Shown: positions 6,871 through 15,221, counted from the first letter of the stretch. The stretch: DNA of 64,000 bases from Betaproteobacteria bacterium (GCA_016861185.1 BOKW01000004.1:248001-312000), one strand, 5' to 3'. Translations and numbers: made by a program. Notes: a model not told the origin generated them from the sequence alone.

Positions 6871-7635
6871 CTAGGTTGTTGCGCGCATCAGCGCCTCGGC
6901 CGCAGGATCGCCGTCGTATGCGGCCGAGCGCAGGATTTCCGCGCGCACGCGGGCGGCTTCGCCATGTGCCTTGGCATCAGCGAGCTGCTTCAGGTGCGCC
7001 ACCACGTCTGAACGGCTTTCGAGCAGCTTGGTGAGCTGCACGTCGCAACGGGCGATCGGCGACGGGTAGTGCGCGATTTCGTCGTTGATCTCGGCGAACT
7101 TGCTCTCGAGGAACGCGCGCAGCGGCCCGGCCGCCTGCTCTTGCGCGAGGATGAAGTAGTACAGATCGATCTCCGGCGCCGGGTAACCCAGCGCGGTCAG
7201 CGCGGCCGAAACCTGCCCGCGATGGTGCGTGCCGTGGTTGAACACGTGCGCCAGCGTCGCCGCGAACGGCATGCCGCGCGGCGTGCCTTCGGTGGTGATG
7301 AATTGCAGGTCGCCGTCGAAGCGCTGCGCATCGACCGCGTCGATGAACGCGGGCCAGCGGCTCGCGCTGAGCAGGATTTCCTCCCGCAAGACGGCGCGCT
7401 CGGCGCACAGCTCCTCATCCAGCCCGGCGACCGAAACCGGCGAGCCCGCGAAGCGCCCGTACCAAAGGCGGTCCGTCAGCAGCAGATGGTTGAGCGTGCC
7501 GTGGATGCTCTTGAAGAACAGTCCGCAGTCGCGCCGGTAGTCGGCCTCGGTCACATCGCGCAGGAAGTCGTACAACCGCGCAAGCGCCCAGCCTTGGTAG
7601 CGCGAGAGCAGCAGCAGATGCGATCGAACCTGCAT
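6871..7635 (-). CDS. DinB/YfiT-like putative metal-binding hydrolase
   Basis: A 254-residue protein. Residues 1-175 form a DinB-type four-helix bundle: SRYQGWALARLYDFL, HGTLNHLLLTDRLWYGRF (first His), and HVFNHGTHHRGQVSAALTALG, supplying the His triad that binds a divalent metal. Family members include thiol-dependent transferases such as bacillithiol or mycothiol S-transferases. The last ~75 residues (FLESKFAEINDE..., ending ...EALMRATT) are an extra helical extension that I do not recognise. It lies 14 nt after the PhzF gene on the same strand, so coexpression is likely. Enzymatic role unproven. Confidence 0.78.
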   Translation of the reverse strand: MQVRSHLLLLSRYQGWALARLYDFLRDVTEADYRRDCGLFFKSIHGTLNHLLLTDRLWYGRFAGSPVSVAGLDEELCAERAVLREEILLSASRWPAFIDAVDAQRFDGDLQFITTEGTPRGMPFAATLAHVFNHGTHHRGQVSAALTALGYPAPEIDLYYFILAQEQAAGPLRAFLESKFAEINDEIAHYPSPIARCDVQLTKLLESRSDVVAHLKQLADAKAHGEAARVRAEILRSAAYDGDPAAEALMRATT

Positions 7636-7649
7636 GGGATTGACTTACC

Positions 7650-8534
7650 CTATCCGAGCAGTTTCCCTTCGACGATCGGCACTACGCTGCCGCCCACGCC
7701 GATCGCGCGGGCAGCGCCGTCGCTGCGCGCACGCAGCAGCACGAGCGACAGCCGGCCGATTTCGTCGCCCTGCTCGATGCGCAGCGACAGCGACGCGCGG
7801 TCGAAGAAGCGATGCTCCAGCAGGTGATGGCCGAGAAACGCCGCCGCGTTGCCGGTGGCCGGATCTTCGCGCACGCCGTGCGCCTCGAAGAAGAAGCGCG
7901 CCGCGAGGTCGTTTCCCGCGCGCCGCGTTTCGGTGCAGAAGAGGTAAACGAGCGGCTCGAAACCCGCGGCGGCGAGCGGCGCGAACGCGGCCAGATCGAG
8001 CCGGGCCCGGCACAGCGCATCGAGCCCGCGCAGCGGCACGATCAGCGCCGCAACGCCGGCCACGTACTGCTGCACCGGCGCGCGTGTATCGATGTCCGCC
8101 GCGGTAATGCCGAGCGCGGCGGCGATCGGCTGTGCCGGACAGGTCGCGCCGAGTCTCACCGGCGGTGCGGTAAACCACGCGACCTCGCCTGCCGCGGTCG
8201 GCTCGAAATCGACGCGCACCTGTCCCACCGGAACGTTCAGTCGCACCGGTCCGTCCGCGTTTCGTTCAAGATGCCGGCGGATCACCCACGCCGTGCCGAG
8301 AATCGGATGCCCGCCGAAAGTCATTTCGCGCGCCGGCGTGAACATGCGCACGCGCCAGCCGCCGCCGCGTTCCGGCGCGGACATCACGAAAGTCGTTTCC
8401 GAATAGTTGATCTCGGCGGCGATCCGCTGCATCGAGTCCGCATCGAACCGATCCGCGTCGAGCACGACCGCGAGCGGATTGCCGCTGTAGGGCCGCTCGG
8501 CGAACACGTCGACCGTGAAGAAGCGCGGTTGCAT
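7650..8534 (-). CDS. PhzF-family isomerase/epimerase-like protein
   Basis: A 294-residue PhzF-like protein with the two-domain diaminopimelate-epimerase fold. Visible family signatures are VDVFAERPYSGNPLAVV at the N-terminus, NYSETTFV carrying the catalytic Glu near residue 45, FGGHPILGTAWV, and DPATGNAAAFLGHHLLE in the second half. The characterised PhzF isomerises a phenazine precursor, but most homologues, including those outside phenazine clusters, have unknown substrates. No other phenazine gene is present. It follows the MFS gene by 5 nt, so the two are in one operon. Confidence 0.88.
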   Translation of the reverse strand: MQPRFFTVDVFAERPYSGNPLAVVLDADRFDADSMQRIAAEINYSETTFVMSAPERGGGWRVRMFTPAREMTFGGHPILGTAWVIRRHLERNADGPVRLNVPVGQVRVDFEPTAAGEVAWFTAPPVRLGATCPAQPIAAALGITAADIDTRAPVQQYVAGVAALIVPLRGLDALCRARLDLAAFAPLAAAGFEPLVYLFCTETRRAGNDLAARFFFEAHGVREDPATGNAAAFLGHHLLEHRFFDRASLSLRIEQGDEIGRLSLVLLRARSDGAARAIGVGGSVVPIVEGKLLG

Positions 8535-8539
8535 GGGTG

Positions 8540-9769
8540 TCAATTCTGCGCGCGTGCCGGGATGCGTACCGAGTTGCCCAACGTCGCCTGTCGCATCCAC
8601 GACCAGGCGATCGCGCCGGCCGCAAGCGCGATGAACGGCGCCGCGTACAGATTCAATTCGGCCCAGCCGTTCGTCGAGACGAGCGCGCCGGACGCTGCCG
8701 AGGACGTGATCGTCACCACGAACACGGCGAGGTCGTTGGCGCCCTGCGCCTTCGCCTTTTCGCCGGCCGTGTAGGTCGCCGTGAGCAGCAGCGTCGCGCC
8801 GGTGAACATCAAGTTCCACCCCAGCCCGAGCGCTACCAGCGCACTCCAGAAATGCCAGTACGTGCCGCCGTGCTGGCCGACGGCGACCGTGGCGAACAGC
8901 GCAGCGCAACCTGCGAGCATGACCGCGTGCGCGCCGAAGCGACGCATGAGCGCGCCCGTGAAGAAGCCGGGCGCGAACATCGCAACGACGTGCCATTTGA
9001 TGACGTCGGCGGACTGCGGATAGCCGAAACCGCAGATCTTCATCGCCAGCGGCGCGGCGTTCATCAGAAGGTTCATGGCGCCGAAGCTCACGGCGCTGAC
9101 CAGCACCGAAGCCGCAAAGTCCGGCTGCGCGACCACAGAGGCCAGCGGTCGCGCCGGCGCCGCCCTCGACGCGACAGCGGCAGGGACCCGTAGCCGGCTG
9201 GCGATGACGAAGGCGATCGATGCCGTGACGGCCAGAGCGGCGAAAGTGCCGGCGTACGTTGCCGGCAACGCATCGCGCGTGATCTTCGAAAGCTCCGGCC
9301 CGACGATGCCGCCGGCGATCCCGCCGGCGAGCACCCATGAAATCGCCCGCTCCTTCAGGCTGGCGTCGTACGCCTCGGCGACGTCCGCCGCCGCGAAGCG
9401 CAAATACTGGGCGAACGCGTTGTAGATGCCGAGCGCAAACGATCCCGCGCACAAGCCGGCGAAACTCCCCGCCAGCACCGCGGCCGCGGCGATCGCGGCG
9501 CCGGTCGCACCGGCCGCCGCGCCGAACATGAATCCGGCGCGGTGCCCGAAGCGCCCCATCGCCAGGGACGCCGGCATCGTCGCCAGCGCTGCACCGACGA
9601 AATACGCGGTCACCGGCAACGTGGCGAGCAGCGCCGTCGGCGCCAGCGCCAGCCCGGCCAATCCGTTCGCTGCCACGAGCGCGACGTTGTTCACGTACAG
9701 CAGCGCCTGGCAGGCGATCAGCAACGCGATCTGACGCTGCGCGCTCGCTCGATCGGCACCGTTCGGCAT
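8540..9769 (-). CDS. MFS transporter
   Basis: A 409-residue inner-membrane carrier with about 12 hydrophobic segments in two halves (first half from QIALLIACQALLYVNNVALVA through the GRFGHRAG loop typical of MFS loop 2-3; second half from DFAASVLVSAVSFGAMNLL). ATG 9769 is preferred because AGGTG lies upstream; GTG 9775 abuts the preceding stop. It follows three DsrE-like genes without a gap, so it could move a sulfur compound (inference). Homologous YfkF/YajR-type proteins are mostly uncharacterised. Confidence 0.82.
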   Translation of the reverse strand: MPNGADRASAQRQIALLIACQALLYVNNVALVAANGLAGLALAPTALLATLPVTAYFVGAALATMPASLAMGRFGHRAGFMFGAAAGATGAAIAAAAVLAGSFAGLCAGSFALGIYNAFAQYLRFAAADVAEAYDASLKERAISWVLAGGIAGGIVGPELSKITRDALPATYAGTFAALAVTASIAFVIASRLRVPAAVASRAAPARPLASVVAQPDFAASVLVSAVSFGAMNLLMNAAPLAMKICGFGYPQSADVIKWHVVAMFAPGFFTGALMRRFGAHAVMLAGCAALFATVAVGQHGGTYWHFWSALVALGLGWNLMFTGATLLLTATYTAGEKAKAQGANDLAVFVVTITSSAASGALVSTNGWAELNLYAAPFIALAAGAIAWSWMRQATLGNSVRIPARAQN

Positions 9770-9775
9770 GCGCAC

Positions 9776-10156
9776 CTACCAGTGCCAGACGCGCCGGAAG
9801 CCGCCGATCAGTTCGGCGAGCCGCGCGCGCGGCACGAGCGAGATGCCACCGATGAGCACCTTGTCCTCGAGGCCGCGCTCTTCGACGTCTTCCTTGACGG
9901 CGAAGATCTCGACACCTTTGTCGCGCAATCCCTTCAGATCGGCGGCGAGGCTCGGCGGATGCGACTGCTTCCAGTCGCCGATGGCAAGCGCCACAGGTTG
10001 CTGGGCGGCCACTGCGTAATTGACCGCATTGCCGCGCAGCAGCAGCGCGAGTTCCGCGCCGGCACCGCGGATCACGTGCGTGAGCCACAGAACCGTGTCG
10101 TCCTGCTCCTCGAGCGTGGCGCGATACGCGGTGTCGACGATCTGCAAAGTCTTCAT
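9776..10156 (-). CDS. DsrE/DsrF-like sulfur-relay protein
   Basis: A 126-residue protein with the DsrE-like alpha/beta fold: MKTLQIVDTAYRATLEEQDD, VIRGAGAELALLLRGNAVNYAV, VEIFAVKEDVEERG. No cysteine is visible in the whole chain, so unlike DsrE or TusD it cannot carry a persulfide itself and may have a structural or partner role. AGGAG lies well placed before ATG 10156. It is the third of three consecutive DsrE-like genes downstream of FccAB, which points to intracellular sulfur handling after sulfide oxidation. Confidence 0.75.
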   Translation of the reverse strand: MKTLQIVDTAYRATLEEQDDTVLWLTHVIRGAGAELALLLRGNAVNYAVAAQQPVALAIGDWKQSHPPSLAADLKGLRDKGVEIFAVKEDVEERGLEDKVLIGGISLVPRARLAELIGGFRRVWHW

Positions 10157-10167
10157 GGCGTTTTCTC

Positions 10168-10572
10168 CTATTTCGTCGCGATCACGAGCGTGTTGTCGGC
10201 CGCCTGCGCCATGCCCCAGAAGTCGGCGGGCGAGCCGCGCTTTACGCCGGCGACCGACTCGCCCACGCCGCGCTCGTCGACGCACAGTCCGCAGTTGATC
10301 CATTGCAGTCTGGCGCCGCGCCGCTCGGCGAGCGCCTGCAGCCGTTCGATCCATACGCGCGGCAGCGGATGCGCCTCCTGCTCGGCATCGCGTCCGTGCG
10401 TCGCGTTGGCATGCGGCATCTGGCGCGCGAACGCGAGCCCCACAGCGCCCTCGTAGGCGAACACGTTGACGTGATGGCCGCGTTCCAGTGCCGCGTGCAG
10501 CAGGCGGAATGCCGTTGCGGTGCGCGCGCTTTCGAACGGCGCGTCCATCAGTGCGAAGGTCAAGGTTGCCAT
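10168..10572 (-). CDS. DsrE-like sulfur-relay protein with Cys pair
   Basis: A 134-residue DsrE-family protein: MATLTFALMDAPFESART, LEGHHVNVFAYEGAVG-type strand (ERGHHVNVFAYEGAVG), then RLQWINCGLCVDERGV. The CGLC pair lies where TusD/DsrE carries its active Cys and is a good candidate for persulfide binding. AGGAGG precedes ATG 10572. It sits between two other DsrE-like genes with 9-11-nt gaps, so the three are likely cotranslated and may assemble like DsrEFH or TusBCD heteromers. That assembly is inferred, not seen. Confidence 0.8.
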   Translation of the reverse strand: MATLTFALMDAPFESARTATAFRLLHAALERGHHVNVFAYEGAVGLAFARQMPHANATHGRDAEQEAHPLPRVWIERLQALAERRGARLQWINCGLCVDERGVGESVAGVKRGSPADFWGMAQAADNTLVIATK

Positions 10573-10581
10573 GGGGTCCTC

Positions 10582-10902
10582 CTAATGCCAGACGGTCGAC
10601 CAGCCGGCAGCCATGCGGTCGGTCACCAGTGCGATCGGCGCGGTCTTCACGCCCGACGCCAGTGCCTCGATGCCGCGCTCGCGCAGCGAGAATTCGTCGG
10701 CGTGCACCTCGACGCCGGCGGCGAGCGCCCGCTCGAGCCCGCCGGTCTTGCATTCCGCACGCGCCGGCAGCACGCCGTTCTGCACGAGGAAGAGCGCGAC
10801 CTCGTGGCCGGCGCGTTTCAGTCCCACCGCCAGTTCGCACCAGCGGTCCGCGTCGACCGACTCGAACGGGTCGCGCGATTCAATCAGCAGATACTTGTTC
10901 AT
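10582..10902 (-). CDS. DsrE/DsrH-like small protein
   Basis: A 106-residue DsrE-fold protein (MNKYLLIESRDPFESVDADRW, AGHEVALFLVQNGVLPARA, GVEVHADEFSLRERGI). Two Cys are present (RWCELA, AECKTG), the second following the strand-loop LVQNGVLPAR where the functional Cys of this family often lies. A purine-rich AAAGGGA site precedes ATG 10902. First of the three DsrE-like genes, 40 nt after the sulfide dehydrogenase gene. Likely to act in persulfide transfer with its two neighbours. Confidence 0.78.
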   Translation of the reverse strand: MNKYLLIESRDPFESVDADRWCELAVGLKRAGHEVALFLVQNGVLPARAECKTGGLERALAAGVEVHADEFSLRERGIEALASGVKTAPIALVTDRMAAGWSTVWH

Positions 10903-10942
10903 ACGTTCCCTTTCATCGAGCAAGAATCCCGCACACCGGCCG

Positions 10943-12232
10943 TCACGCCAGCATGTCGCTCCAGATCGTCTGCGCCCAACCCCACGCGAAGCCGGCCTCC
11001 TGCGCCCAGCTCGCGCGGTTGGCGGAAGACACGCCGCCCGCGCCGGCCACCGGCTCGAGCGTCTTCCTCTCCACCACCCAGCGATGCACGCTGGCGACGT
11101 GCACCGCGTGTTTGTCGTCGACGAAGCTGTAGCAGGTGTTGGTCATCGTCGGCGGCATGGGCAGCCGGCCGGCGAACAGATCGACGATCGCCGCGGCCGC
11201 CGCCTTGCCGTGCTGGTTGGCCATGTGGCCGGACTTCGGCATGCCCGGCGCGGACAGCGTGGCGTCGCCCAGCACGTGCACCTGCTTCACCTTGATCGAC
11301 TCCAGCGTCGTCCAGTCCACCTCGCACCAGCGGTCGTTGGCGGTGACCAGCCCCGCGTCGCGGGCGATGCGCGCGGCGCGCATCGGCGCAATGAGGTTCA
11401 GCACGTCGCCGCGGACCCGTTCGCCCAGATCAAGCACGAACGCGCGCCCTTGGACATCGACCTCGGCGACCGCGGCGTTCGGCCGATATTCGACGAGCGT
11501 CGGGTAGTCCTCCTTCCACACGCGTGTGAATAGAGGCCCCTTGGAGGTCACCGCGGCATTGGCGTCGAGCAAGATGAGCTTGCTCCTGGGTTTCTTCGTC
11601 TTCAGGTAGTGCGCGATCTGGCAGGCACGCTCGTACGGTCCCGGCGGGCAGCGATACGGTGCAGCCGGCACGCTGATCAGCACCACGCCGCCGTCGGGCA
11701 TCGCTTCGAGCTGGCGCCTGAGCAGCGCCGTTTGCGCACCGGCTTTCCACGCGTGCGGAATCGCCTCGGCCGCCGCTTCGCTCATGCCGCGTACGCGGTC
11801 GAACATCAACTCGATGCCGGGAGAAACGACCAGCCGGTCATAGGCGAGTGCGCCGCCGGTCGCCAGCCGTACCCGGCGGCGTTCGCCGTCGATCGCGGCG
11901 ACCGTGTCGTGCACGACGTTCACGCCGCGCTTGCGCAGGCCGTCGTAGCCGAGGGTGATGTCGGCGAGCGACTTCGAGCCGGCGAGCACGAGGTTGGAGA
12001 GTGGGCAGGAGACGAACTGGCGGTTCGCCTCGATGAGCGTGACGTCGATCGCGCCTGCCGACCACAGCCGCAGGTACTTCGCCGCCGTCGCGCCGCCGAA
12101 GCCGCCGCCGATCACCACCACCTTGGCGGCCGATTCTTTCGGCGCCGACGCGCAGGCCGCCAGCGCCGTCGCCACCGCGCTCGCGGCGCCGAGCTTCAGC
12201 ACGTCGCGACGCGTGAACTCCCTGTATGCCAT
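10943..12232 (-). CDS. fccB: flavocytochrome c sulfide dehydrogenase, flavoprotein subunit
   Basis: A 429-residue periplasmic flavoprotein that oxidises sulfide to sulfur or polysulfide and passes electrons to its cytochrome partner. The N-terminus has a twin-arginine-like signal (FTRRDVLKLG) and LAACAS. The FAD-binding VVIGGGFGGATAAKYL lies at about 39-54. Three functional cysteines of the family are all visible: Cys76 in FVSCPLSN (site of covalent FAD in characterised enzymes), and Cys195 (PYRCPPGPYERA) with Cys367 (TNTCYSF), the redox disulfide pair. The C-terminal AWGWAQTIWSDML is typical. The cytochrome gene lies 11 nt upstream. Assignment between FccB and SoxF depends only on nomenclature. 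Confidence 0.92.
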   Translation of the reverse strand: MAYREFTRRDVLKLGAASAVATALAACASAPKESAAKVVVIGGGFGGATAAKYLRLWSAGAIDVTLIEANRQFVSCPLSNLVLAGSKSLADITLGYDGLRKRGVNVVHDTVAAIDGERRRVRLATGGALAYDRLVVSPGIELMFDRVRGMSEAAAEAIPHAWKAGAQTALLRRQLEAMPDGGVVLISVPAAPYRCPPGPYERACQIAHYLKTKKPRSKLILLDANAAVTSKGPLFTRVWKEDYPTLVEYRPNAAVAEVDVQGRAFVLDLGERVRGDVLNLIAPMRAARIARDAGLVTANDRWCEVDWTTLESIKVKQVHVLGDATLSAPGMPKSGHMANQHGKAAAAAIVDLFAGRLPMPPTMTNTCYSFVDDKHAVHVASVHRWVVERKTLEPVAGAGGVSSANRASWAQEAGFAWGWAQTIWSDMLA

Positions 12233-12243
12233 GTCCGTTCTCC

Positions 12244-12543
12244 TCACTTCGGCTGCCGCGCGAAGAACTCGGCGAGCAGCGCGATCTCGTCGTCGCTGTA
12301 ACCCTTGGCGATCTGGTGCATCACCGTGGCCGGCCGCCTGCCGTCGCGAAACTGGCGCATCTGCTCGACGAAGTAGGCCGGCGCCAGACCGGCGAGGCTG
12401 GGCATCGCGCCGACCGCGCGGCCGGCGGTGCCGTGGCAGTTGGCGCAGCTGCCGGCGAGCGTGCGCACCTGCGGCGGGTCTTGCGCGGCGTGCGCGAGTG
12501 CCGGCAGGGCGGCGAGCGCGGCGGCGAGCAATCGACGTTTCAT
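12244..12543 (-). CDS. fccA: cytochrome c subunit of sulfide dehydrogenase
   Basis: A 99-residue monoheme class I cytochrome c with a signal peptide (MKRRLLAAALAALPALAHAA) and one CANCH heme motif. The axial Met is likely in the MPSLAG segment or the later MRQFRDGRRPATVMHQIAKG. Its position directly before the flavoprotein gene identifies it as the electron acceptor subunit; it is single-domain rather than the diheme form of Allochromatium. Its ATG overlaps the stop of the upstream persulfide dioxygenase-like gene by 4 bp (ATGA), so the two are translationally coupled. Confidence 0.9.
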   Translation of the reverse strand: MKRRLLAAALAALPALAHAAQDPPQVRTLAGSCANCHGTAGRAVGAMPSLAGLAPAYFVEQMRQFRDGRRPATVMHQIAKGYSDDEIALLAEFFARQPK

Positions 12544-13253
12544 CGTTGACCTCCAACGGTGGGTTGCATTGGGCGTGGGAATCGGCCGAGGTTGGCTGGC
12601 AGCGCTTCGTCCATCAGCTTCGGCTTCGGCAGCTTCAGCGCATCCATCAGCGCGACGTATTCGGCGCGCGAGCGCACCTGCAGCCGCGGGTTCAGGCGCC
12701 GCTCTTCGCCGATCGTGCTGAACGTGCGGCCGCGGTAGTCGTGCGCCGGATAAACGCGTGTGGCCTCCGGCAGCCGCAGCAGCCGGCCGAAGAGCGATTC
12801 GTACTGGGCGGCGGCGTCACCGCCCGGCAGATCGGTGCGGCCGGTGCCGCCGATCAGCAGCGTGTCACCGGTGAACAGGAGGTCGTTGAGCAGCAGGCAC
12901 ATCGAGTCCGGCGTGTGGCCCGGCGTGTGCAGCACGCGCAGCGACAGGCCATCGAGCGTGATCGCCTCGCCGTCGGCCAGGCGCAGGGCCACGATTTCGC
13001 ACGCGGTGCGCTCGCTCATCGCCGTCGTGCAACCCGTGCGGTCGGCCACCGCGCCGAGCCCGGAAAAGCGATCGGCATGCAAATGCGTGTCGACCGCCCT
13101 GACCAGCCGCAGCCCGAACTCGTCGAGCAGCGACACGTACCGATCGATGTCGTCGAGCACAGGGTCGACCAGCACCGCCTCGCCGCCGCGACCGCTTGCG
13201 AGCAGATACGTATAGCTGCACGACGCCGTGTGAAAGACTTGGCGCAGGATCAT
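12540..13253 (-). CDS. metallo-beta-lactamase-fold persulfide dioxygenase-like enzyme
   Basis: A 237-residue MBL-fold protein resembling ETHE1/Blh persulfide dioxygenases, which oxidise glutathione persulfide to sulfite. The three ligands expected for the mononuclear iron are present: His57 (in THLHAD), His113 (LHTPGHTPDS) and Asp130 (FTGD); DYRGR and TGRTDLPGGD loops fit the family. The usual MBL HxHxDH motif reads HxHxDR here (Arg62), so the second metal site of ordinary hydrolases is lost, which agrees with a one-metal enzyme. First gene of the FccAB-DsrE operon, where it would dispose of persulfide from sulfide oxidation. Confidence 0.83.
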   Translation of the reverse strand: MILRQVFHTASCSYTYLLASGRGGEAVLVDPVLDDIDRYVSLLDEFGLRLVRAVDTHLHADRFSGLGAVADRTGCTTAMSERTACEIVALRLADGEAITLDGLSLRVLHTPGHTPDSMCLLLNDLLFTGDTLLIGGTGRTDLPGGDAAAQYESLFGRLLRLPEATRVYPAHDYRGRTFSTIGEERRLNPRLQVRSRAEYVALMDALKLPKPKLMDEALPANLGRFPRPMQPTVGGQR

Positions 13254-13301
13254 CGTCGTTCTCGATTCGTCCGTTGTTGGCGCTCAGGTTAGGGACAAGG
13301 C

Positions 13302-13322
13302 CGTTGCTCGGGCGTTGCTCGC
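13302..13322. repeat. 21-bp direct repeat, left copy
   Basis: CGTTGCTCGGGCGTTGCTCGC, itself a partial duplication of CGTTGCTCG, occurs here and again, identical and in the same orientation, at 15222-15242. The two copies bracket a block of three minus-strand genes (di-heme peroxidase, cupin, small protein). Confidence 0.85.
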
Positions 13323-13345
13323 ACGCGCACCCGTCGCTGTTGGCG

Positions 13346-14365
13346 TCACGGGCGCTGCGCGGGCGGCGCGTAGTTCGCCGGCACGTCGCCGGCCAGCGAT
13401 TCGAGGAAGGCAACGATCGCGGCCGCTTCGTCGTCGCCGAGGGTCTGACCGAGCTGGACCGAGGCCATCACGCGCACGGCGGCTTCGAGCGTGGGCACCG
13501 ATCCATCGTGGAAATACGGCGCGGTCTTGGCGATGTTGCGCAGCATCGGCACGCGGAACACGTAGCGGTCCTCCTCCTTTCTTGTGATCGCGTAGCGCCC
13601 TTCGTCGATCCGCGCCGAGCCGGTCGCAAGCCAGTAATCCTTCACGACGCCGAAGCGCATCCAGGCGCTGCCGCCGAGCAGCGCGCCGGCGTGGCAGCCC
13701 GCGCAGCCGCGCTCGATGAAAAGCCGCAACCCTGCTTTCTGTCGCGCCGTGAGCACCGCGGCATCGCCGCCCAGATAGCGGTCGAACGGCGCAGGCGTGA
13801 CGAGGGTGGCCTCGTAGGCCGCGATCGCGCGCCCGTAGTTCCTCGTGCTGACCGGCTCGGCTTCGCCCGGAAACGCGGCCCGAAACGCGGCCTCGTAGTC
13901 GGACTGGCGCAGCAGGGGCAGGATCTCGTCCTTGGCGCGGAAGCCCATCGAACCCGTGATCGAGCCTTCGGCCTGCTCTGCGCCACTGCCCCGATCGCCG
14001 AGCCAACGCAGCATCGGCTGGCGCAGCGCATTGAAGACGGTGGGCGAGTTGCGCCGCGTCGGATTGCCGCGCGCGTCGATCGAAGCGGACCGGCGATCGG
14101 CGCCCCAGTCGTACGCGGAGTGGCAACTGGCGCACGCGGTCTTGCCGTCCGCCGACAGCCGCGTATCCCAGTACAATGCGCGCCCCAGTTCGATCTGCGC
14201 GCTCGGGGCGGCTGCGACCGGCTCGATGCGACCGAACCGCTTGGCCGCCTCCAACTGAAGCGGGTCCTGAGCGCGTGCTGCGCCGGCTGCGGCGACGATG
14301 GCCGCGGTGCTCGCCCACAACGCGCGCGCCGTACGGCGCGACCATGTGACGCTGCCCTTCGTCAT
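13346..14365 (-). CDS. di-heme cytochrome c peroxidase (CcpA/MauG family)
   Basis: A 339-residue periplasmic di-heme protein with a signal peptide (ARALWASTAAIVAAAGAARAQ) and two c-type heme motifs, CASCH at 78-82 and CAGCH at 221-225. Family features include LGRALYWDTRLSADG, RRNSPTVFNA, MGFRAKDEILPLL and VPMLRNIAKTAPYFHDGS. It would reduce H2O2 with electrons from a small cytochrome or, in the MauG branch, modify a protein partner. Its ATG overlaps the cupin stop by 4 bp, so both are cotranslated. Oxygen-limited cells often use such peroxidases, which fits the other low-oxygen signals in the window. Confidence 0.9.
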   Translation of the reverse strand: MTKGSVTWSRRTARALWASTAAIVAAAGAARAQDPLQLEAAKRFGRIEPVAAAPSAQIELGRALYWDTRLSADGKTACASCHSAYDWGADRRSASIDARGNPTRRNSPTVFNALRQPMLRWLGDRGSGAEQAEGSITGSMGFRAKDEILPLLRQSDYEAAFRAAFPGEAEPVSTRNYGRAIAAYEATLVTPAPFDRYLGGDAAVLTARQKAGLRLFIERGCAGCHAGALLGGSAWMRFGVVKDYWLATGSARIDEGRYAITRKEEDRYVFRVPMLRNIAKTAPYFHDGSVPTLEAAVRVMASVQLGQTLGDDEAAAIVAFLESLAGDVPANYAPPAQRP

Positions 14366-14958
14366 GATTGCCCCGCGGAAAGCGCTGCCGCTTCGACGGT
14401 GGCGAGCCGATAGGGCGCCTCGCTGCGACTAACCGGATCGAAACGCGAGCGCAACGTGTAGTTGACGTGCCGCCCGTAGATGTGCAGCGACACGGCAATG
14501 CGATCGGTGTCGTTCCACACGCTGTGGATCGCGCCCGCCGGCATGGCCAGCACGTCGCCGGGGCCGAAGGTGCGCTCGCCGACCTTGGCGATCTCGGCGT
14601 AGCCGGGGCGGCTGCGATCGTCCAGCCGCCGCCAGAACGAATTGCGTTCCTGTCCGTCCAGCCCCGCGACCACGGCCCAGGTGCCGTGATCGTGCGGCGA
14701 TGTGCCGCGGTTCGGCAGCCAGCTCGCGACGAAGACCGCGAGCTGGTGATCGGGCTCCTCGTGCAGCACACAGATGCCGAAGCCCTGCTCGGCATCGGGC
14801 AGGCACATCTCCGGCCGCAGCCATGCGTGCCGCAGGGTGGCGGCGCGGTGCGCGAGCAGCCGCGCGCGCGCCAGCATGTCGGTCTCGGCGCGCGCCGCGG
14901 CGCGCGCGGCGCGCAGTTCCGCGACGAGCGTGGCGATGTCGAATGCCGTTGCGTTCAT
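14362..14958 (-). CDS. cysteine dioxygenase-type cupin
   Basis: A 198-residue protein of the cysteine dioxygenase/thiol dioxygenase cupin class. The three-His iron site is visible as His89 and His91 (in SPHDHGTWAVVAGLDG) and His145 (PAGAIHSVWN). The N-terminal ~45 residues are helical, with HEEPDHQLAVFVASWLPNRG preceding the motif. It would add O2 to a thiol such as cysteine or 3-mercaptopropionate; the exact thiol cannot be told. GAGGAG precedes ATG 14958. It is the upstream partner of the di-heme peroxidase gene and adds to the sulfur theme of this region. Confidence 0.85.
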   Translation of the reverse strand: MNATAFDIATLVAELRAARAAARAETDMLARARLLAHRAATLRHAWLRPEMCLPDAEQGFGICVLHEEPDHQLAVFVASWLPNRGTSPHDHGTWAVVAGLDGQERNSFWRRLDDRSRPGYAEIAKVGERTFGPGDVLAMPAGAIHSVWNDTDRIAVSLHIYGRHVNYTLRSRFDPVSRSEAPYRLATVEAAALSAGQS

Positions 14959-14984
14959 CTTCGCTCCTCACTACCGAAAACCGG

Positions 14985-15185
14985 TCAAGCGTCAGGCCCC
15001 GGCACCGCGCCGGGGTCCTGCGATCCATGCGCACGCGGTGGACAGGCGCGCGCAACAAGAAAACGCGCGAGCGCGACGGGGTCGTCGAATTCGTCGGTGT
15101 CCTCGCACGTCACGTCGCGCGCGCTGGCGTGAAACCCGCGCGCGTCGCGCCACACGTGCACGACGAAGAAGACGCCCGCATCCAT
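14985..15185 (-). CDS. small protein of unknown function
   Basis: A 66-residue acidic protein (MDAGVFFVVHVWRDARGFHA... then VTCEDTDEFDDPVALARFLVA), ending in a Pro/Gly-rich tail. A strong AAGGAGG site 6-7 nt before ATG 15185 supports translation. No family is recognised; the pattern of a beta-strand (FFVVHVWRD) followed by a helix (PVALARFLVARA) suggests a small alpha/beta fold. It is the first gene of the block with the cupin and peroxidase, 26 nt ahead of the cupin, and lies just inside the right 21-bp repeat. Confidence 0.6.
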   Translation of the reverse strand: MDAGVFFVVHVWRDARGFHASARDVTCEDTDEFDDPVALARFLVARACPPRAHGSQDPGAVPGPDA

Positions 15186-15221
15186 GCACCGCCTCCTTGG
15201 CGGCGTACGTTACGGACGGGG

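Noticed and set aside
7650..8534. A phenazine biosynthesis cluster suggested by the PhzF-like gene
   Set aside because: No other phz gene is present; PhzF-like proteins are widespread outside phenazine clusters.
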